A DNA stretch of 64,000 bases, from positions 107,067,833-107,131,832 of the forward strand of contig OW799233.1 in the NCBI GenBank assembly GCA_941918925.1, read 5' to 3'. The DNA is from Phyto melanocephala (Eukaryota; Arthropoda; Insecta; Diptera; Rhinophoridae). This document shows, one piece after another, positions 12,180 to 22,237 of this stretch. The stretch's first letter is position 1. Every line of letters begins with the position of its first letter. Below the pieces are notes generated by a model that did not search any database, had not been told where the DNA came from, and was given only the letters and a program-made list of their open reading frames with translations. The position numbers and the translations under genes were made by a program.

Positions 12180-12570
12180 CGGAATTTATGGCTAGTTTCG
12201 ATTTGATGGTTCAGGAAGAACTGGGGCGACCATACTAAAATTGTTAAGTTGGTCAGATAATGTTTTTTTAGTTTCCGTGCTGGAGAGACTGATTGGTGTG
12301 GTCAATTGAACGATGATGCTCTTGTGCTGGACACCAAGCGCTTTAAAAATGGTTTTGCTTTAGCCAAACATCATTTGGTTTTAAAAATGCTTAAAGAATG
12401 CCATATATTCATAGAGCTTAATCCGGACTCCAATCAGGTATTGGAATGAGTCTTCGGCTATCATTCCCGTTTACATTTTTACCGTCAACTATCCTGTGGA
12501 ATCTTCAGATGATTTTTCTTTCTGTATGGCCACTACGAAATTATATGGAAAATACAAATTAAATAAATTG
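12180..12570 (+). pseudogene. Broken coding relic of unknown family
   Basis: Several adjacent frames look protein-coding in composition, unlike the surroundings. They read EFMASFDLMVQEELGRPY before a stop; after a gap, RAGETDWCGQLNDD, then LVLDTKRFKNGFALAKHH, then LKMLKECHIFIELNPDS and NQVLE before TGA; then in another frame SSAIIPVYIFTVNYPVESSD. The order and steady frame suggest one ancestral protein broken by stops and frameshifts, possibly a processed gene copy or a transposon passenger. The family is not recognised, and no promoter or splice sites are evident. Confidence 0.4.
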
Positions 12571-14098
12571 CTTCTTTCCTGATTATACTACACGAAGCAG
12601 TAGCAAAAAATAAAGCAAGGACCGGGTAATTATGTATTATTTTCTTTGCGATATCCCAGTTGATAAATACAGATAAACTAAAACAATGTTATTTTCGTTT
12701 TTACTAAGTCAAACGTTTTAATTAATTTTGTTGCTTATCTTCAGGAAATCTAAATCTAAACATATTTTTATTTTTTTATCTTATTTTTTATCTAGAACGA
12801 TAACAAATACATTTTGAAGAAAATATAATATCAATAAAAATAGCAGAATTTTAATTCTTCGTTAATGAGCGGTACAGCACCAATACCAAAATAAGAAAAT
12901 TTATAAAAAAAAACTCTGAAATATGACTTGGTGTATTTCATCTGGACCTTTCAGATTACAGGACGGCTAAAATATTGAACGTTTGAAATCCAGGTTTGTG
13001 TCATAATTATTATTTTTTTTTAATTTTAGTAGAGGTAATTTAAAATCAAATCTCCTTACTTAAGCCTGCATATTTATAATCAATTTTTAAATTGATTCAA
13101 GATTTAAAAAATGATTTTAATTCAAATTTCAACATTTAGGTATTGACTTGATCAAAATTTTAAATTCCGTATTCCTGCAAATATTTAACAAAATTATTAA
13201 AAATAGTTTTTTTGCACAATTTTTTATATACAACAATTTATAAAATATTTTCTAAAATTAGAATAAAAGTAATTGAAAATTTTTAGGAAATCGGAAATTC
13301 ACAGAAATTTGAAAAAAAACTTAACTGCCCGTAATTCTTACAAAATGCATTAACTTTAAATTTTGTTTATTCTTTTATTTAACATGATAGTGTTTTTCTT
13401 TGCATGTCTGTTTTTTTTTTTTTTTCTTTAAAAAATTTCTTTTTCGGCTGGCACTTCTATTTTACGCAGAACGAATGAAACTTCTACACTGTACTTTTGC
13501 ACTTCATCTAGTTTAAAAACGATGACACAAACAACAGCAACGGCTACATTGACTAAAAATGCAATGTCGCCTCATTGCGGACAGGAAACGTATTGAAAAA
13601 TCTTGTATTTTTTATTGTTATTATTATATTTTTCTCATTTCAACGCATTCGTGATTTTTGTGGTGTGAACATTTCCGTTTTGTGGTTGCATTTCTGTCAC
13701 AATACTAGTGAGGATTACTCAACGTTTTTTAAATTTTTATTGAATTTTTTTTTTTTAGTTTGAGTTTTTTCAGTACATATTTTTGTTGTTGTCTTAAAGT
13801 AGAGTTTATGAGAAAACTTTAAATTGTTTTTTTGCATACACATTCATATGAATTCCATATCTTTTGAAAACATAATACTTAATATGTGTTTGTATATGTG
13901 TCATATTAATAAAGTACTGTGTACAGTGCTATTTAACACAAACTTACTTATAGAAATATATGGTGTATACGGGTCAAATAGATTTGATTGTTGTCACAAA
14001 ACTATATCTATGCAACTACGTACTTGTTCAAAAATGCTCTTCATAAAATAATTATTTAAGCTGTATTTATTTTTTCTCCTTTCAAAACATTTTGTCTA
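12571..14098. other. Gene-free A+T-rich sequence
   Basis: Contains long T runs near 13410-13425 and 13748. Frames of 62 and 75 codons (13575-13763 and 13824-14051) are low-complexity and not convincing. Confidence 0.4.
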
Positions 14099-14232
14099 GT
14101 TTTTATACCCTTCACCTGTAGTGCATATATAGCTTTGTCATTCCGTTTGTAATTTCTACATTTTTCATTTTCGACCCTATAAAGTATATATTTTCTGAAA
14201 GCTTATGAATACAGGAGTCGATTAAGCCCTGA

Positions 14233-14263
<31 letters not shown>

Positions 14264-14687
14264 TCCGTGTGTTGGTTGAAATTAACTTTTAGAAGCAACT
14301 ATATGTTCCTCTGATCTGTATATGGTATCAATCTCTTGGAAATATCCAGGAATGAATCGCTATTGAAATTCAGCGCAATCGCCCCATAACTTTCTGAGAT
14401 ATGAGCAAAAAACCACGACCACCTCGTTTTTTTCACAATTACAACAACAACCTACATATTGGTTAAAGTAAACGTGGCATCGGATTCCAGCGGAGCCAAA
14501 AAAAAATTGTATTTTATTTAATATATTATTTTTTTTTAAATTTTTAAAAAATTTTTTAAAATTTTTTCTTAAGTTTTGTTTTTAATTTTTTTTTATATAT
14601 GTTTTTTTTTGTAATTTTTTTTTTTTTTTTTGTATGTTTTTTACATGTACATACATACGTATTTTATATGAGATGAATGGTGATATA
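14099..14687 (+). mobile_element. DINE-like copy H, 5' part (split by the retrotransposon)
   Basis: Starts TTTTATACCCTTCACC and has 'cgaccctataaagtatatattttctgaaagc' in pieces. A GTCY microsatellite follows at about 14239-14270 (ccgtctgcccgtctgcccgt), then a body unlike copies A-G, so it is a distinct subfamily. It breaks at TATA (14684-14687), where the LTR retrotransposon begins. The 3' tip with the hairpin resumes at 25308. Confidence 0.7.
14684..14687. repeat. Target-site duplication, left (TATA)
   Basis: TATA directly precedes the left LTR and recurs right after the right LTR at 25308-25311. A 4-bp duplication is usual for Ty3/gypsy integrases. Confidence 0.75.
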
Positions 14688-17054
14688 TGTAATGAACACG
14701 TTGTGCAGATAGTTTGACTTTTCTTATCACACGATAGATAGCATTAAAACAACAATGGTAAGCAAAGGACTGCGGGAGCCATTAATAGACTAGCAACAGT
14801 CGGGCAAGGGGGAGTTCTGTCCTTTCTTAAACCAAAGTCTATGTTTACAGAGTTTTTATTATAGACTCCCTTTTTTGACATAAGATGTTGTATATAAATA
14901 TCTGTAGAAAAAAATGGACCGGATAACCATACATAAAAAAAAATGCCCGTATATGGTTATATTGTGAAGTCGACAAACACAAAAAAAAAAAACACACATT
15001 GTTTATTCACCTATGTTTATGGCTCTTCTAGATGGTATGAAGGCCTGTCTCATAACCCTCCCAAAACCGATACTCTAACGACATTAATTTACTAGAGTCC
15101 CTAATCACAATCACCTACATTTATATCATCAAAGAAAACACGTTCAAACTCAATTATCCATTCATTTTAATTTTTTTAAATTTCTTCAGTAAATTAATTC
15201 ATTTTAAAGCATAATTAACGTTATAAGACATACTAAGCTAAAAAAAATAAAGTTACTAATGAATAAAGATAACAAGCTGTTAAAGAATTAAAACTTAATA
15301 ATATTTTAGTTTACAACGATTTTTAATTATTTACTTCAGAATAAAGAGGGAGCATTTAAATCATTTCAACCGATAAACAAATTCATTAACTAGTCTATTT
15401 GCATTTTATGATGTTAATAATGGGTTAAATAAATAAGTATTTAAAAAAAATATATTTGTAGGTATATAAACAGCGAAACAATTGTTATCATCTATTTTAA
15501 GAGGTAAAACAAAACACAAGTAAAAGAATTTACAAAAAAAAATTTTTTAATATTAAAATTGTATGTATGTAAGCTTAAGTTTGTGCATACAAAAGTATAT
15601 GCATATTTTTGCTAAAGAGTTTGCAAGACATATTTACATACATATTTATAAAAAAAAAATATGTAAGTATGTAGGTAGGTATATATTTTATTGCGAGCTT
15701 TTTTTGTAATCTCGATTTTGGTGCTAACAATTGTTTCACACATGTATGAGAGATTATTTAACTTTTATTTGACTCACCACTCTGATGTTCGATGACGTGA
15801 AGGCCTCCAAGTGATCGATGTGTTATATATATGTGTAGGTGTAGTTAAAAATATGCTGCTTAAAAATTTGTATTTACCATGTTGGTTATATTTTTTTTCA
15901 ATTAGTTATTTCTAACCCAAATATTTTGTATGTAATTGACAATTAATGCTCACACTTTATACTAACTTTAAATAGAAAATATAATAGTAATTATTTCGTA
16001 AATATTTTAGGTACTCAATATAGAATTAGCAAATATACCGCCAAACGAGAGAAAAACATGATAAACTTAATGCAAATTCGGGTTCTGCTTAGTGGGTATC
16101 CTTGCCCTGTGCATTTTAAGTTAAACTTTTTGGGAGATGCATAATTTTTAAACTCAAAACAGGAATCCAAAGATATATATGTATGTAGCTCGATATAGTG
16201 ACGTTTTTCTGCAGTTGTATTTATTTTTTTTGCTTTTGCTGATCAGTTTTAATAAGTATAATATGAGCTGGTAGTAGACTACGGAAAGTTTCTTATTTAT
16301 TAAAAATTATCTGCGACGTAATTATTGTTAAAATTGTGTAACTTTATTCAATGAAAAGAAAAAAAAAAAGGATAAAATTCATATAAGAAAAAAATTAACT
16401 TTTACACTGATGCAGTTTTATATATGTATATCTACCTGGCAATCAATAAAGAATTGGTCTACTTGGCCAATTCCAACCACGAGGGTTGACTGACAAAGAA
16501 TTGACAATTCGGGTAAAAAGGTTTGATGCCACATGCAGTCGCAGTATAATCTGTTTAGAAATTTTGGTATGTTATTTTTATATAAAAATATACTGATCAC
16601 GTATCAGTGTGCTAAAATTTATATCGAGTACATACCTTCTAATAAATTTTGTTGGCTGTTTATAATAAATTTAACTCAAAGGTTATGTTAATTTTACTAT
16701 TTGTACTTAAACTTTTTCTAATAATATTCTGATCTTTTCAGCTGTGTGGTCTTGAAGAAAATGGACGAGAATCGGATGTTAACTTTTTCTAAACCTTTCT
16801 TAAAATTGACATTACAGACTTGTCAACATGTTTCGTTAAGTTTATGCTTAAAATTACCAGACTCTGCAAGCAGAACGTCAATTGTCACTTACCTAATACA
16901 AAACTTTACAGTGGGAAAGAAAAACAATACGACAAAAAAAATATATCAAATTTGCACAGAACAAAAATGACTAATAAATTTTAATGCTGACTGATAAAAA
17001 AAAACAAATTAACTAAAACCAAATAAAATAAATTAAATCAAACCGTACACTACA
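14688..17054 (-). repeat. 3' LTR of the retrotransposon
   Basis: 2,367 bp, starting TGTAATG and ending CACTACA on the plus strand. It is matched along its length by the copy at 22942-25307. Seen differences are one A/C change (near 14787, gactagCaacag against gactagAaacag) and one base in an A-run near 14981. The length is extreme for an insect gypsy element. On the plus strand it contains splice-site-like signals (donor g|gtatgt near 16567; acceptor cttttcag ending 16740) and short open frames on both strands (16418-16600 -, 16746-16970 +), none of known family. Confidence 0.95.
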
Positions 17055-17147
17055 AACTAGATAATTATGATGATTTTATCGTAACAGAATTATCTGGAAA
17101 AACGGTTTTATACTGAAAATAAATCGGTTTGTTACTTCTTTTATTTG
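17055..17147 (-). other. Short gap between pol and the 3' LTR, lacking an obvious polypurine tract
   Basis: The bases just upstream of the 3' LTR in element sense (17055-17100 read on the minus strand) are mixed A/T-rich, not a run of purines. An exact 8-bp inverted repeat (AGATAATT at 17059-17066, AATTATCT at 17088-17095) with a 21-nt loop lies where a polypurine tract is expected. No env-like frame fits here. Confidence 0.6.
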
Positions 17148-20100
17148 CTAGGGTCGTATGTCTTTTGAATGAAACGTTCCTACCACCTTACCATCAAAAT
17201 CTTCTAGGATATAATAGTGGTTGCCAAGTTTTTCTTTTACCTTAGCTTTAATAAAAAGGGGAGCTAATTTTGAATTAAAGTTTTTCTCCAAACTACTTTT
17301 CTTAAAGCTTCGTCTAAAAACTGTTTGCCCTATAGTAAAATTTTGAGGTCTAGCACGCAAGTTGTAGGTTTTTTGGTTTGTTTCATAAGCTAATTTTATA
17401 TATTTCTGTAAATCAGTACGTATTAGTTTTAGGTTGTCGTCCCGAGACAATTGATATGCAGGTTCATTAAGCATTCGAATATTTTTCAAAACTTCGTATG
17501 AACTACCGTGAGTTACCATGTCGAATCCAAAAACAGCATGGTAAGGTGAAGTATGAATCGACTGGTGGTATGAGTTTCTGAGGGCACAACTGATTTGGCT
17601 TAAGTGTTCGTCCCACATTTTATGATCCTGCTTCAGATACGCTCTAATGCCTGCAATTACTGAACGGTTCACTCTTTCCGAAGCGTTACTTTGGGGTGAG
17701 TAGACGGCCGTATAGGTGTGTTTTATACCAAAACTTGTTAAAAACGCATTAAAATCATTAGATTTAAACTGCGAGCCATTGTCACTTAAAACACATTCTG
17801 GTACTCCATACACATGGAAAATTTGTTGTCTGAGATAATCTTCAATTGCTTTCGAGGTAAATTTACGTAATGGAAATAGCCAGTGAAATTTAGTTAAATG
17901 GTCCAGAACTATAAGGAGTCCAATATAGCCTGTTTTGCTTCTTGGGTACGGTCCTAATATATCCACATAAAGCTTTTGAAAAGGGCGCGTTGAAACCATT
18001 TGTTTTCCCATGGTAGGTTTTAATATAACATTTGGAGCTTTCGTAGTTTTGCATGTCTCACAATTCCTCACATAATCACGAACGTCCTTAACCATTCCTG
18101 GCCAGAAAAAGTTTCGACGTATTAGTTCGACGGTTTTGACCATTCCTCCATGAGAAGCTACTGGATCATCGTGTGCTCTAGTTATTACGTCTTTTCGTAA
18201 CCTATATGGTAGCCATAATTTCCAACAATTTATTTCCTGCTCTTCATTTCCGCTATAGTGTTCAGTTCTAAAATAAACAAATTTATCTACCACCTTTATA
18301 TCGGGATAATTATGGGGATCGGACAAAAATTTTTCTTTAAGATTTTGGTATTCAGGGTCTGAAAAGTAGGGGGAATTAAGATCGATTTCTGGTTCTATAT
18401 GGGTAATAGTATTAATTGCTTCATCATCTACGCTTCGCGATAGAGCATCCGGGACAATATTTTCTTTGCCTTTTCGGTGACTTATAGTAAATTTGAATGA
18501 CTGTAGCTTGAAAACCCATCGAGCTAAACGACCTGTGAGCTCAGGCTGCCTCATAAGCCAAACCAAACTTGCATGGTCTGTTATTACCTCGAACTCCTGC
18601 AATTCTAGGTAACAACGAAAGCGTTTTATAGCTTCTAAAGCGGCTAAACATTCGCGTTCTGTTACGCTATAATTTCTTTGAGCAGTGTTTAACTTTTTGC
18701 TCATGAAAGCTATTGGCCTTTCATTTCCTTCGTCGTCTAACTGAATCAATACGGCACCAATACCAAAATTACTGGCGTCGCATTGCAAGTAAAATTTCTT
18801 TTTAAAGTCAGGATTTACTAGAATAGGAGCTGTAGATAATAACGTTTTAATTTTTTCAAAGGCGGCATCTGCTGCTGGTGTCCAAACAAATTTCTTCTTT
18901 GCTGATAAGGTTTCCGTTATGGGAAAAACAACACTTGAAAAATTCTCAATAAACCTACGATACCAGCCTGCTAGACCTAAAAATCCTCTTACCTGCCTAA
19001 TGTTTTTAGGTGCTTGCCAGTTAACAATGGCACTAACTTTTTCGGGATCAGTCTTTATACCTCCGTTGCCTATTATGTATCCTAAATATGGTACTTTTGT
19101 TACACAAAACTTGCTTTTGCCAATGTTTAAAGTAAGATTGGCCTTACGAAACTGTTCTGCTATACGCACTAATAATGAAATATGGGTCTGAAAATCTTCT
19201 GAAACTATGATAAGATCATCTAAATATCCAAAAACTGAATTACGTAAATCGGGGGGGATTACCTCATCTATTAAACGACACATCGTTTGTGGGGCATTAC
19301 ATAGCCCAAAAGGCATTACTGAAAACTGATACAGCGGGCGGCCTGGTACAGTGAAGGCCGTAAGAGCTTTTGATTCATCAGTTAAGCCAATTTGCCAGTA
19401 AGCATCTTTTAAGTCTAATTTAGATATAATATTTGCTTTGGGGATTCTTGAAAATATACCTTCTATAGACGGCAAGGGATAAGCGTCTTTTTTGGTAACC
19501 GAATTTAACTTTCGTGCATCTAGGCACAGTCTAACCTTATTTGGCTTTATTACCAGCCTCATAGGTGAACTCCAGGCTGATTGTGAAGGTTCAATTACGC
19601 CTAAGTCTAGCATTCGGTCTATTTCAGAGAACATTAATTTCTCCACCGCAGGGGAAACTGGGTAAAAACGTTGTTTTATGGGTTTAGTACCTCCAACATC
19701 GATCTCATGCTTAATCAAGTTCGTTCTTCCTAGACCTTGCTGTTCGAAATTCGGAAACAATGCAATGATAGACTGTAATTGTTGTTGTTGATTGGGTGTC
19801 AAAGGATATTTTAATTCATCTGATACTTGTTCGGATTTTTCTTTATTAACGGACAACATTATGGACTTATTATTTTCATTTTCGGACAAAAGATTATCTT
19901 TAACTATTGACGTATCTACGAAATCTACTGATTCTACAATATTGGGGATAAGATTGAATGCATTCCAAAAATCAATGCCTAAAATAAGCCTTTGAGTAAT
20001 CGAAGGGATAATAAAAAGTTTAAGAGGGTGTTCTTCATTTTTAAAACTAACATTAACGCTCAACCAACCTGTAACAACTTGAGAGTTGCCATCAGCGGTT

Positions 20101-20645
20101 TTTACAAAAGACCGGCATTTACGATAATTTGAAAATGACGAAAAATTTGTTTTAGCCAAATCTGATCCAATGCAACAAATGTTAGCGCCAGTATCAAGAA
20201 GGCCATATTCGGTAAAAGTTAAAAATGTGACTTTTGCATAAAAACGTTTATCTTTAGGGTTACTGATTATAGTAGAAACTAAAAATTTTTTAAAAAATTT
20301 ACGCATTCTAAAATAATTTCTAATACGAACAGTTGATCGTTTGGGTTTATGTTTTTCAACAGAAGCTATGAGGTTATTTTGAAAAATTTTATTACGATGT
20401 TCTATATAATTTTGCCATCTTTCATGATAAGGAAGTTGTGGGTGAATAATTTTCGATATATCTTCTGATATACATTTGCATTTATCTCTTTTAAGGATAG
20501 TTATATTTGATTTACTGTTTACGTCTACCTTAGGTACAATTAATTCAGAATTATTTATTGCGTGAAATTTATTTAAATTATTATTTGAATCATTTTGAAA
20601 GGTTGAAACTACTTTCCCGGTTGTTTCGTGTCCGGAAACCGGTAG
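17148..20645 (-). CDS. Pol polyprotein (protease, reverse transcriptase, RNase H, integrase), made by -1 frameshift from gag
   Basis: Residues are numbered from the internal Met at 20306. Protease: LLDTGA with active Asp38, and LILGID near 108. Reverse transcriptase: KLDLKDAYW (Asp298), MPFGLCNAPQ (331-340) and YLDD (361-364), giving the three catalytic Asp. RNase H: Asp510, Glu552, Asp577 and Asp620. Integrase: zinc site His712, His719, Cys749, Cys752; catalytic Asp782, Asp842, Glu877 (34 residues between the last two); PQSNASERVNR matches the usual PQxNGxxER region one residue shorter. The C-terminus (about 1012-1052) resembles a GPY/F module. The Met start is probably not used: the frame is open upstream to a TAA at 20658-20660, overlaps the gag end, and lies in the -1 frame, so translation enters at 20645, adding 113 residues before the Met. 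Enzymes act in the virus-like particle (reverse transcription) and nucleus (integration). No stop or frameshift is seen. Confidence 0.93.
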   Translation of the reverse strand, partial: LPVSGHETTGKVVSTFQNDSNNNLNKFHAINNSELIVPKVDVNSKSNITILKRDKCKCISEDISKIIHPQLPYHERWQNYIEHRNKIFQNNLIASVEKHKPKRSTVRIRNYFRMRKFFKKFLVSTIISNPKDKRFYAKVTFLTFTEYGLLDTGANICCIGSDLAKTNFSSFSNYRKCRSFVKTADGNSQVVTGWLSVNVSFKNEEHPLKLFIIPSITQRLILGIDFWNAFNLIPNIVESVDFVDTSIVKDNLLSENENNKSIMLSVNKEKSEQVSDELKYPLTPNQQQQLQSIIALFPNFEQQGLGRTNLIKHEIDVGGTKPIKQRFYPVSPAVEKLMFSEIDRMLDLGVIEPSQSAWSSPMRLVIKPNKVRLCLDARKLNSVTKKDAYPLPSIEGIFSRIPKANIISKLDLKDAYWQIGLTDESKALTAFTVPGRPLYQFSVMPFGLCNAPQTMCRLIDEVIPPDLRNSVFGYLDDLIIVSEDFQTHISLLVRIAEQFRKANLTLNIGKSKFCVTKVPYLGYIIGNGGIKTDPEKVSAIVNWQAPKNIRQVRGFLGLAGWYRRFIENFSSVVFPITETLSAKKKFVWTPAADAAFEKIKTLLSTAPILVNPDFKKKFYLQCDASNFGIGAVLIQLDDEGNERPIAFMSKKLNTAQRNYSVTERECLAALEAIKRFRCYLELQEFEVITDHASLVWLMRQPELTGRLARWVFKLQSFKFTISHRKGKENIVPDALSRSVDDEAINTITHIEPEIDLNSPYFSDPEYQNLKEKFLSDPHNYPDIKVVDKFVYFRTEHYSGNEEQEINCWKLWLPYRLRKDVITRAHDDPVASHGGMVKTVELIRRNFFWPGMVKDVRDYVRNCETCKTTKAPNVILKPTMGKQMVSTRPFQKLYVDILGPYPRSKTGYIGLLIVLDHLTKFHWLFPLRKFTSKAIEDYLRQQIFHVYGVPECVLSDNGSQFKSNDFNAFLTSFGIKHTYTAVYSPQSNASERVNRSVIAGIRAYLKQDHKMWDEHLSQISCALRNSYHQSIHTSPYHAVFGFDMVTHGSSYEVLKNIRMLNEPAYQLSRDDNLKLIRTDLQKYIKLAYETNQKTYNLRARPQNFTIGQTVFRRSFKKSSLEKNFNSKLAPLFIKAKVKEKLGNHYYILEDFDGKVVGTFHSKDIRP

Positions 20646-22237
20646 TTTTTTGCAAAATTAACTTTTCGGTTAGAACATTTTGAACATTGCGGCTTATAAG
20701 TGTTTTTTGCACCACACCCATAACAAAATATGGTTCGCTCTTTTAAGCAATCATCCCAAAAATGATCGGGTTCATCGCAATTCCAACATCTTACAATTCT
20801 GTCCGAATTTTGGACTGCGTTTACTTCAGCGTAAGTAGGGTTGCCACTAAAATCTAAATTTTCTAAGTCCTCAGATTCGTTTAATTCGGCTAGATGTCGA
20901 CGGGGGGCTAAAGCATTATGTGAACGAAAACCTAAATTTTTCCGTACGTGTTCCTCGCTTAAAAAAGATTCACGCATTTGCACTAATTTACGCAAGTGCG
21001 GAATTGAATGTATAGGTATATACAAAATATCCTGCCTAATCTCTGGTCGTAAATTTCTAATTAATATTTCAATTAATTCCATTTCTGGTATTTGAGAGGG
21101 TAACCTGTCCATTGTTGATGAAATTGCATCAAAATATGAGTCAAACGATTCTCCAAGTTTTTGTTTGCGATTTCGGATTTCTTCTTTAATGTCATAGCAT
21201 GATTTAAAATCCTTATATTGGCATTGAATAGCCTCGCAAAAATGTCTCCACTCGATATTACCAACGCTTTTATGATAGCGCCAATACCAATCCCTAGCTT
21301 TGCCGCTTAAAAGGATATTTAAATTTTTACATATTGGAGTAAAATAGCCATTAAAATGATCGTTTGTTAATGAACGTACTCTGTACAAAAATTCTTCAAT
21401 ATTCAAACCTGAAGACGAACCATCAAATCTAAGATTCCAGCTCTGAATGATTGAAGTAACTTTTTCACTAGTCAAATTAAAACTATTATGATTAGGTGCA
21501 GCTATATTTATATTTTCGCCTATTGGATAATTAACTCTGTTACAAGAATTTTCATTCCTGTGTGATTCTCGATTGGCATTAGGGTAATAATTACAGTTTT
21601 GATTAGGTATAGAGTTTAAATTTTCCTGTCTTTCATTACGAGGTAAGTTTATATTGGCATTATTGTTAGAATTTTGAGATGGAAAAATGTTTAAATTAGT
21701 AAGTAATCTTGTAAGGGTATTTTCAATCATATTATTCAACTGACTGACATCTATATTATTCCTTTGTCTACGATTGTTTATCGCTGACGTTGGTCTATTG
21801 TTTCTATTTTGTGTATTGGTAGGAGTAGCGAGAAAAGTTTCAGGTATCGCGTGAGCCTGTTCATCTTCATTATCTATAGCACTAGATTCTAGCAAGGTAC
21901 GATGAGAATCTTGACTATAATTTTTAGACTGACTACGAGTATTGGGTCTTCCTGACAAAGCTCCTCGCGGACGTCCTCGTGTATTCGTTTTAGCAAAAAC
22001 GTTTAAATTATGCGCTTTCAAATCAGATAATTCGCACTGAAGCTGGCAAGTTGGACATTCCGACGAAGTAGACAAAAAACCTTCTATACAAAATCTATGA
22101 AAATAGTGATTACAATTCGTAATAACCATACACTCATGTTTTTCTGACATAATTTTGCCACAAATCGTACATTGTGCTTCCTGAATTGAAGTGGTAGCTT
22201 CAACATGTGACGGTGGTGGAGTTCGTGGTAACGACAT
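20609..22237 (-). CDS. Gag with N-terminal RING-H2 finger, capsid and zinc knuckles
   Basis: 542 residues; the ATG has A at -3. RING-H2: Cys23-x2-Cys26-x15-Cys42-x-His44-x2-His47-x2-Cys50-x10-Cys61-x2-Cys64, a full eight-ligand set, as in E3 ubiquitin ligases. An AT-hook-like RGRPRG is at 87-92. An Asn-rich linker spans about 145-255. A capsid domain spans about 265-430 (SWNLRFDGSSSG, EEFLYRVRSL, GKARDWYWRY). Nucleocapsid: Cys484-x2-Cys487-x4-His492-x4-Cys497, then a second box (Cys505, Cys508, Cys518, Cys521) with Thr513 where His would be. Capsid and knuckles show it packages the element RNA; the RING role is inferred (ubiquitin transfer, dimerisation or nucleic-acid binding). Stop TAG is at 20609-20611. 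The overlapping -1 frame carries pol. Confidence 0.93.
   Translation of the reverse strand: MSLPRTPPPSHVEATTSIQEAQCTICGKIMSEKHECMVITNCNHYFHRFCIEGFLSTSSECPTCQLQCELSDLKAHNLNVFAKTNTRGRPRGALSGRPNTRSQSKNYSQDSHRTLLESSAIDNEDEQAHAIPETFLATPTNTQNRNNRPTSAINNRRQRNNIDVSQLNNMIENTLTRLLTNLNIFPSQNSNNNANINLPRNERQENLNSIPNQNCNYYPNANRESHRNENSCNRVNYPIGENINIAAPNHNSFNLTSEKVTSIIQSWNLRFDGSSSGLNIEEFLYRVRSLTNDHFNGYFTPICKNLNILLSGKARDWYWRYHKSVGNIEWRHFCEAIQCQYKDFKSCYDIKEEIRNRKQKLGESFDSYFDAISSTMDRLPSQIPEMELIEILIRNLRPEIRQDILYIPIHSIPHLRKLVQMRESFLSEEHVRKNLGFRSHNALAPRRHLAELNESEDLENLDFSGNPTYAEVNAVQNSDRIVRCWNCDEPDHFWDDCLKERTIFCYGCGAKNTYKPQCSKCSNRKVNFAKNYRFPDTKQPGK
20613..20651 (-). promoter_or_regulatory. -1 ribosomal frameshift signal between gag and pol
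   Basis: In the gag frame the codons GCA AAA AAC contain the canonical slippery heptamer A AAA AAC (20651-20645). Six bases later TTTCCGG (20638-20632) can pair with CCGG-(G)-AAA (20620-20613): 7 bp with one bulged G and an 11-nt loop, at the usual spacing. An alternative stem CCGGTT/AACCGG (20642-20637 with 20622-20617) is also possible. Slippage moves ribosomes into the open pol frame before the gag TAG at 20609. Position, phase and structure agree; activity is inferred. Confidence 0.85.

Noticed and set aside
17055..17147. Possible env gene in the retrotransposon
   Set aside because: Only 93 bp lie between pol and the 3' LTR and no membrane-protein frame is present.
18919..19191. 90-codon plus-strand frame inside pol
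   Set aside because: It is the complement of the reverse transcriptase coding sequence.
20306..20608. Possible untranslated gap between gag and pol
   Set aside because: Tracing the pol frame upstream shows it open to 20657, overlapping gag, so there is no gap; the frameshift explains it.
21073..21264. 63-codon minus-strand frame inside gag
   Set aside because: An alternate frame within the capsid coding region, with no independent evidence.
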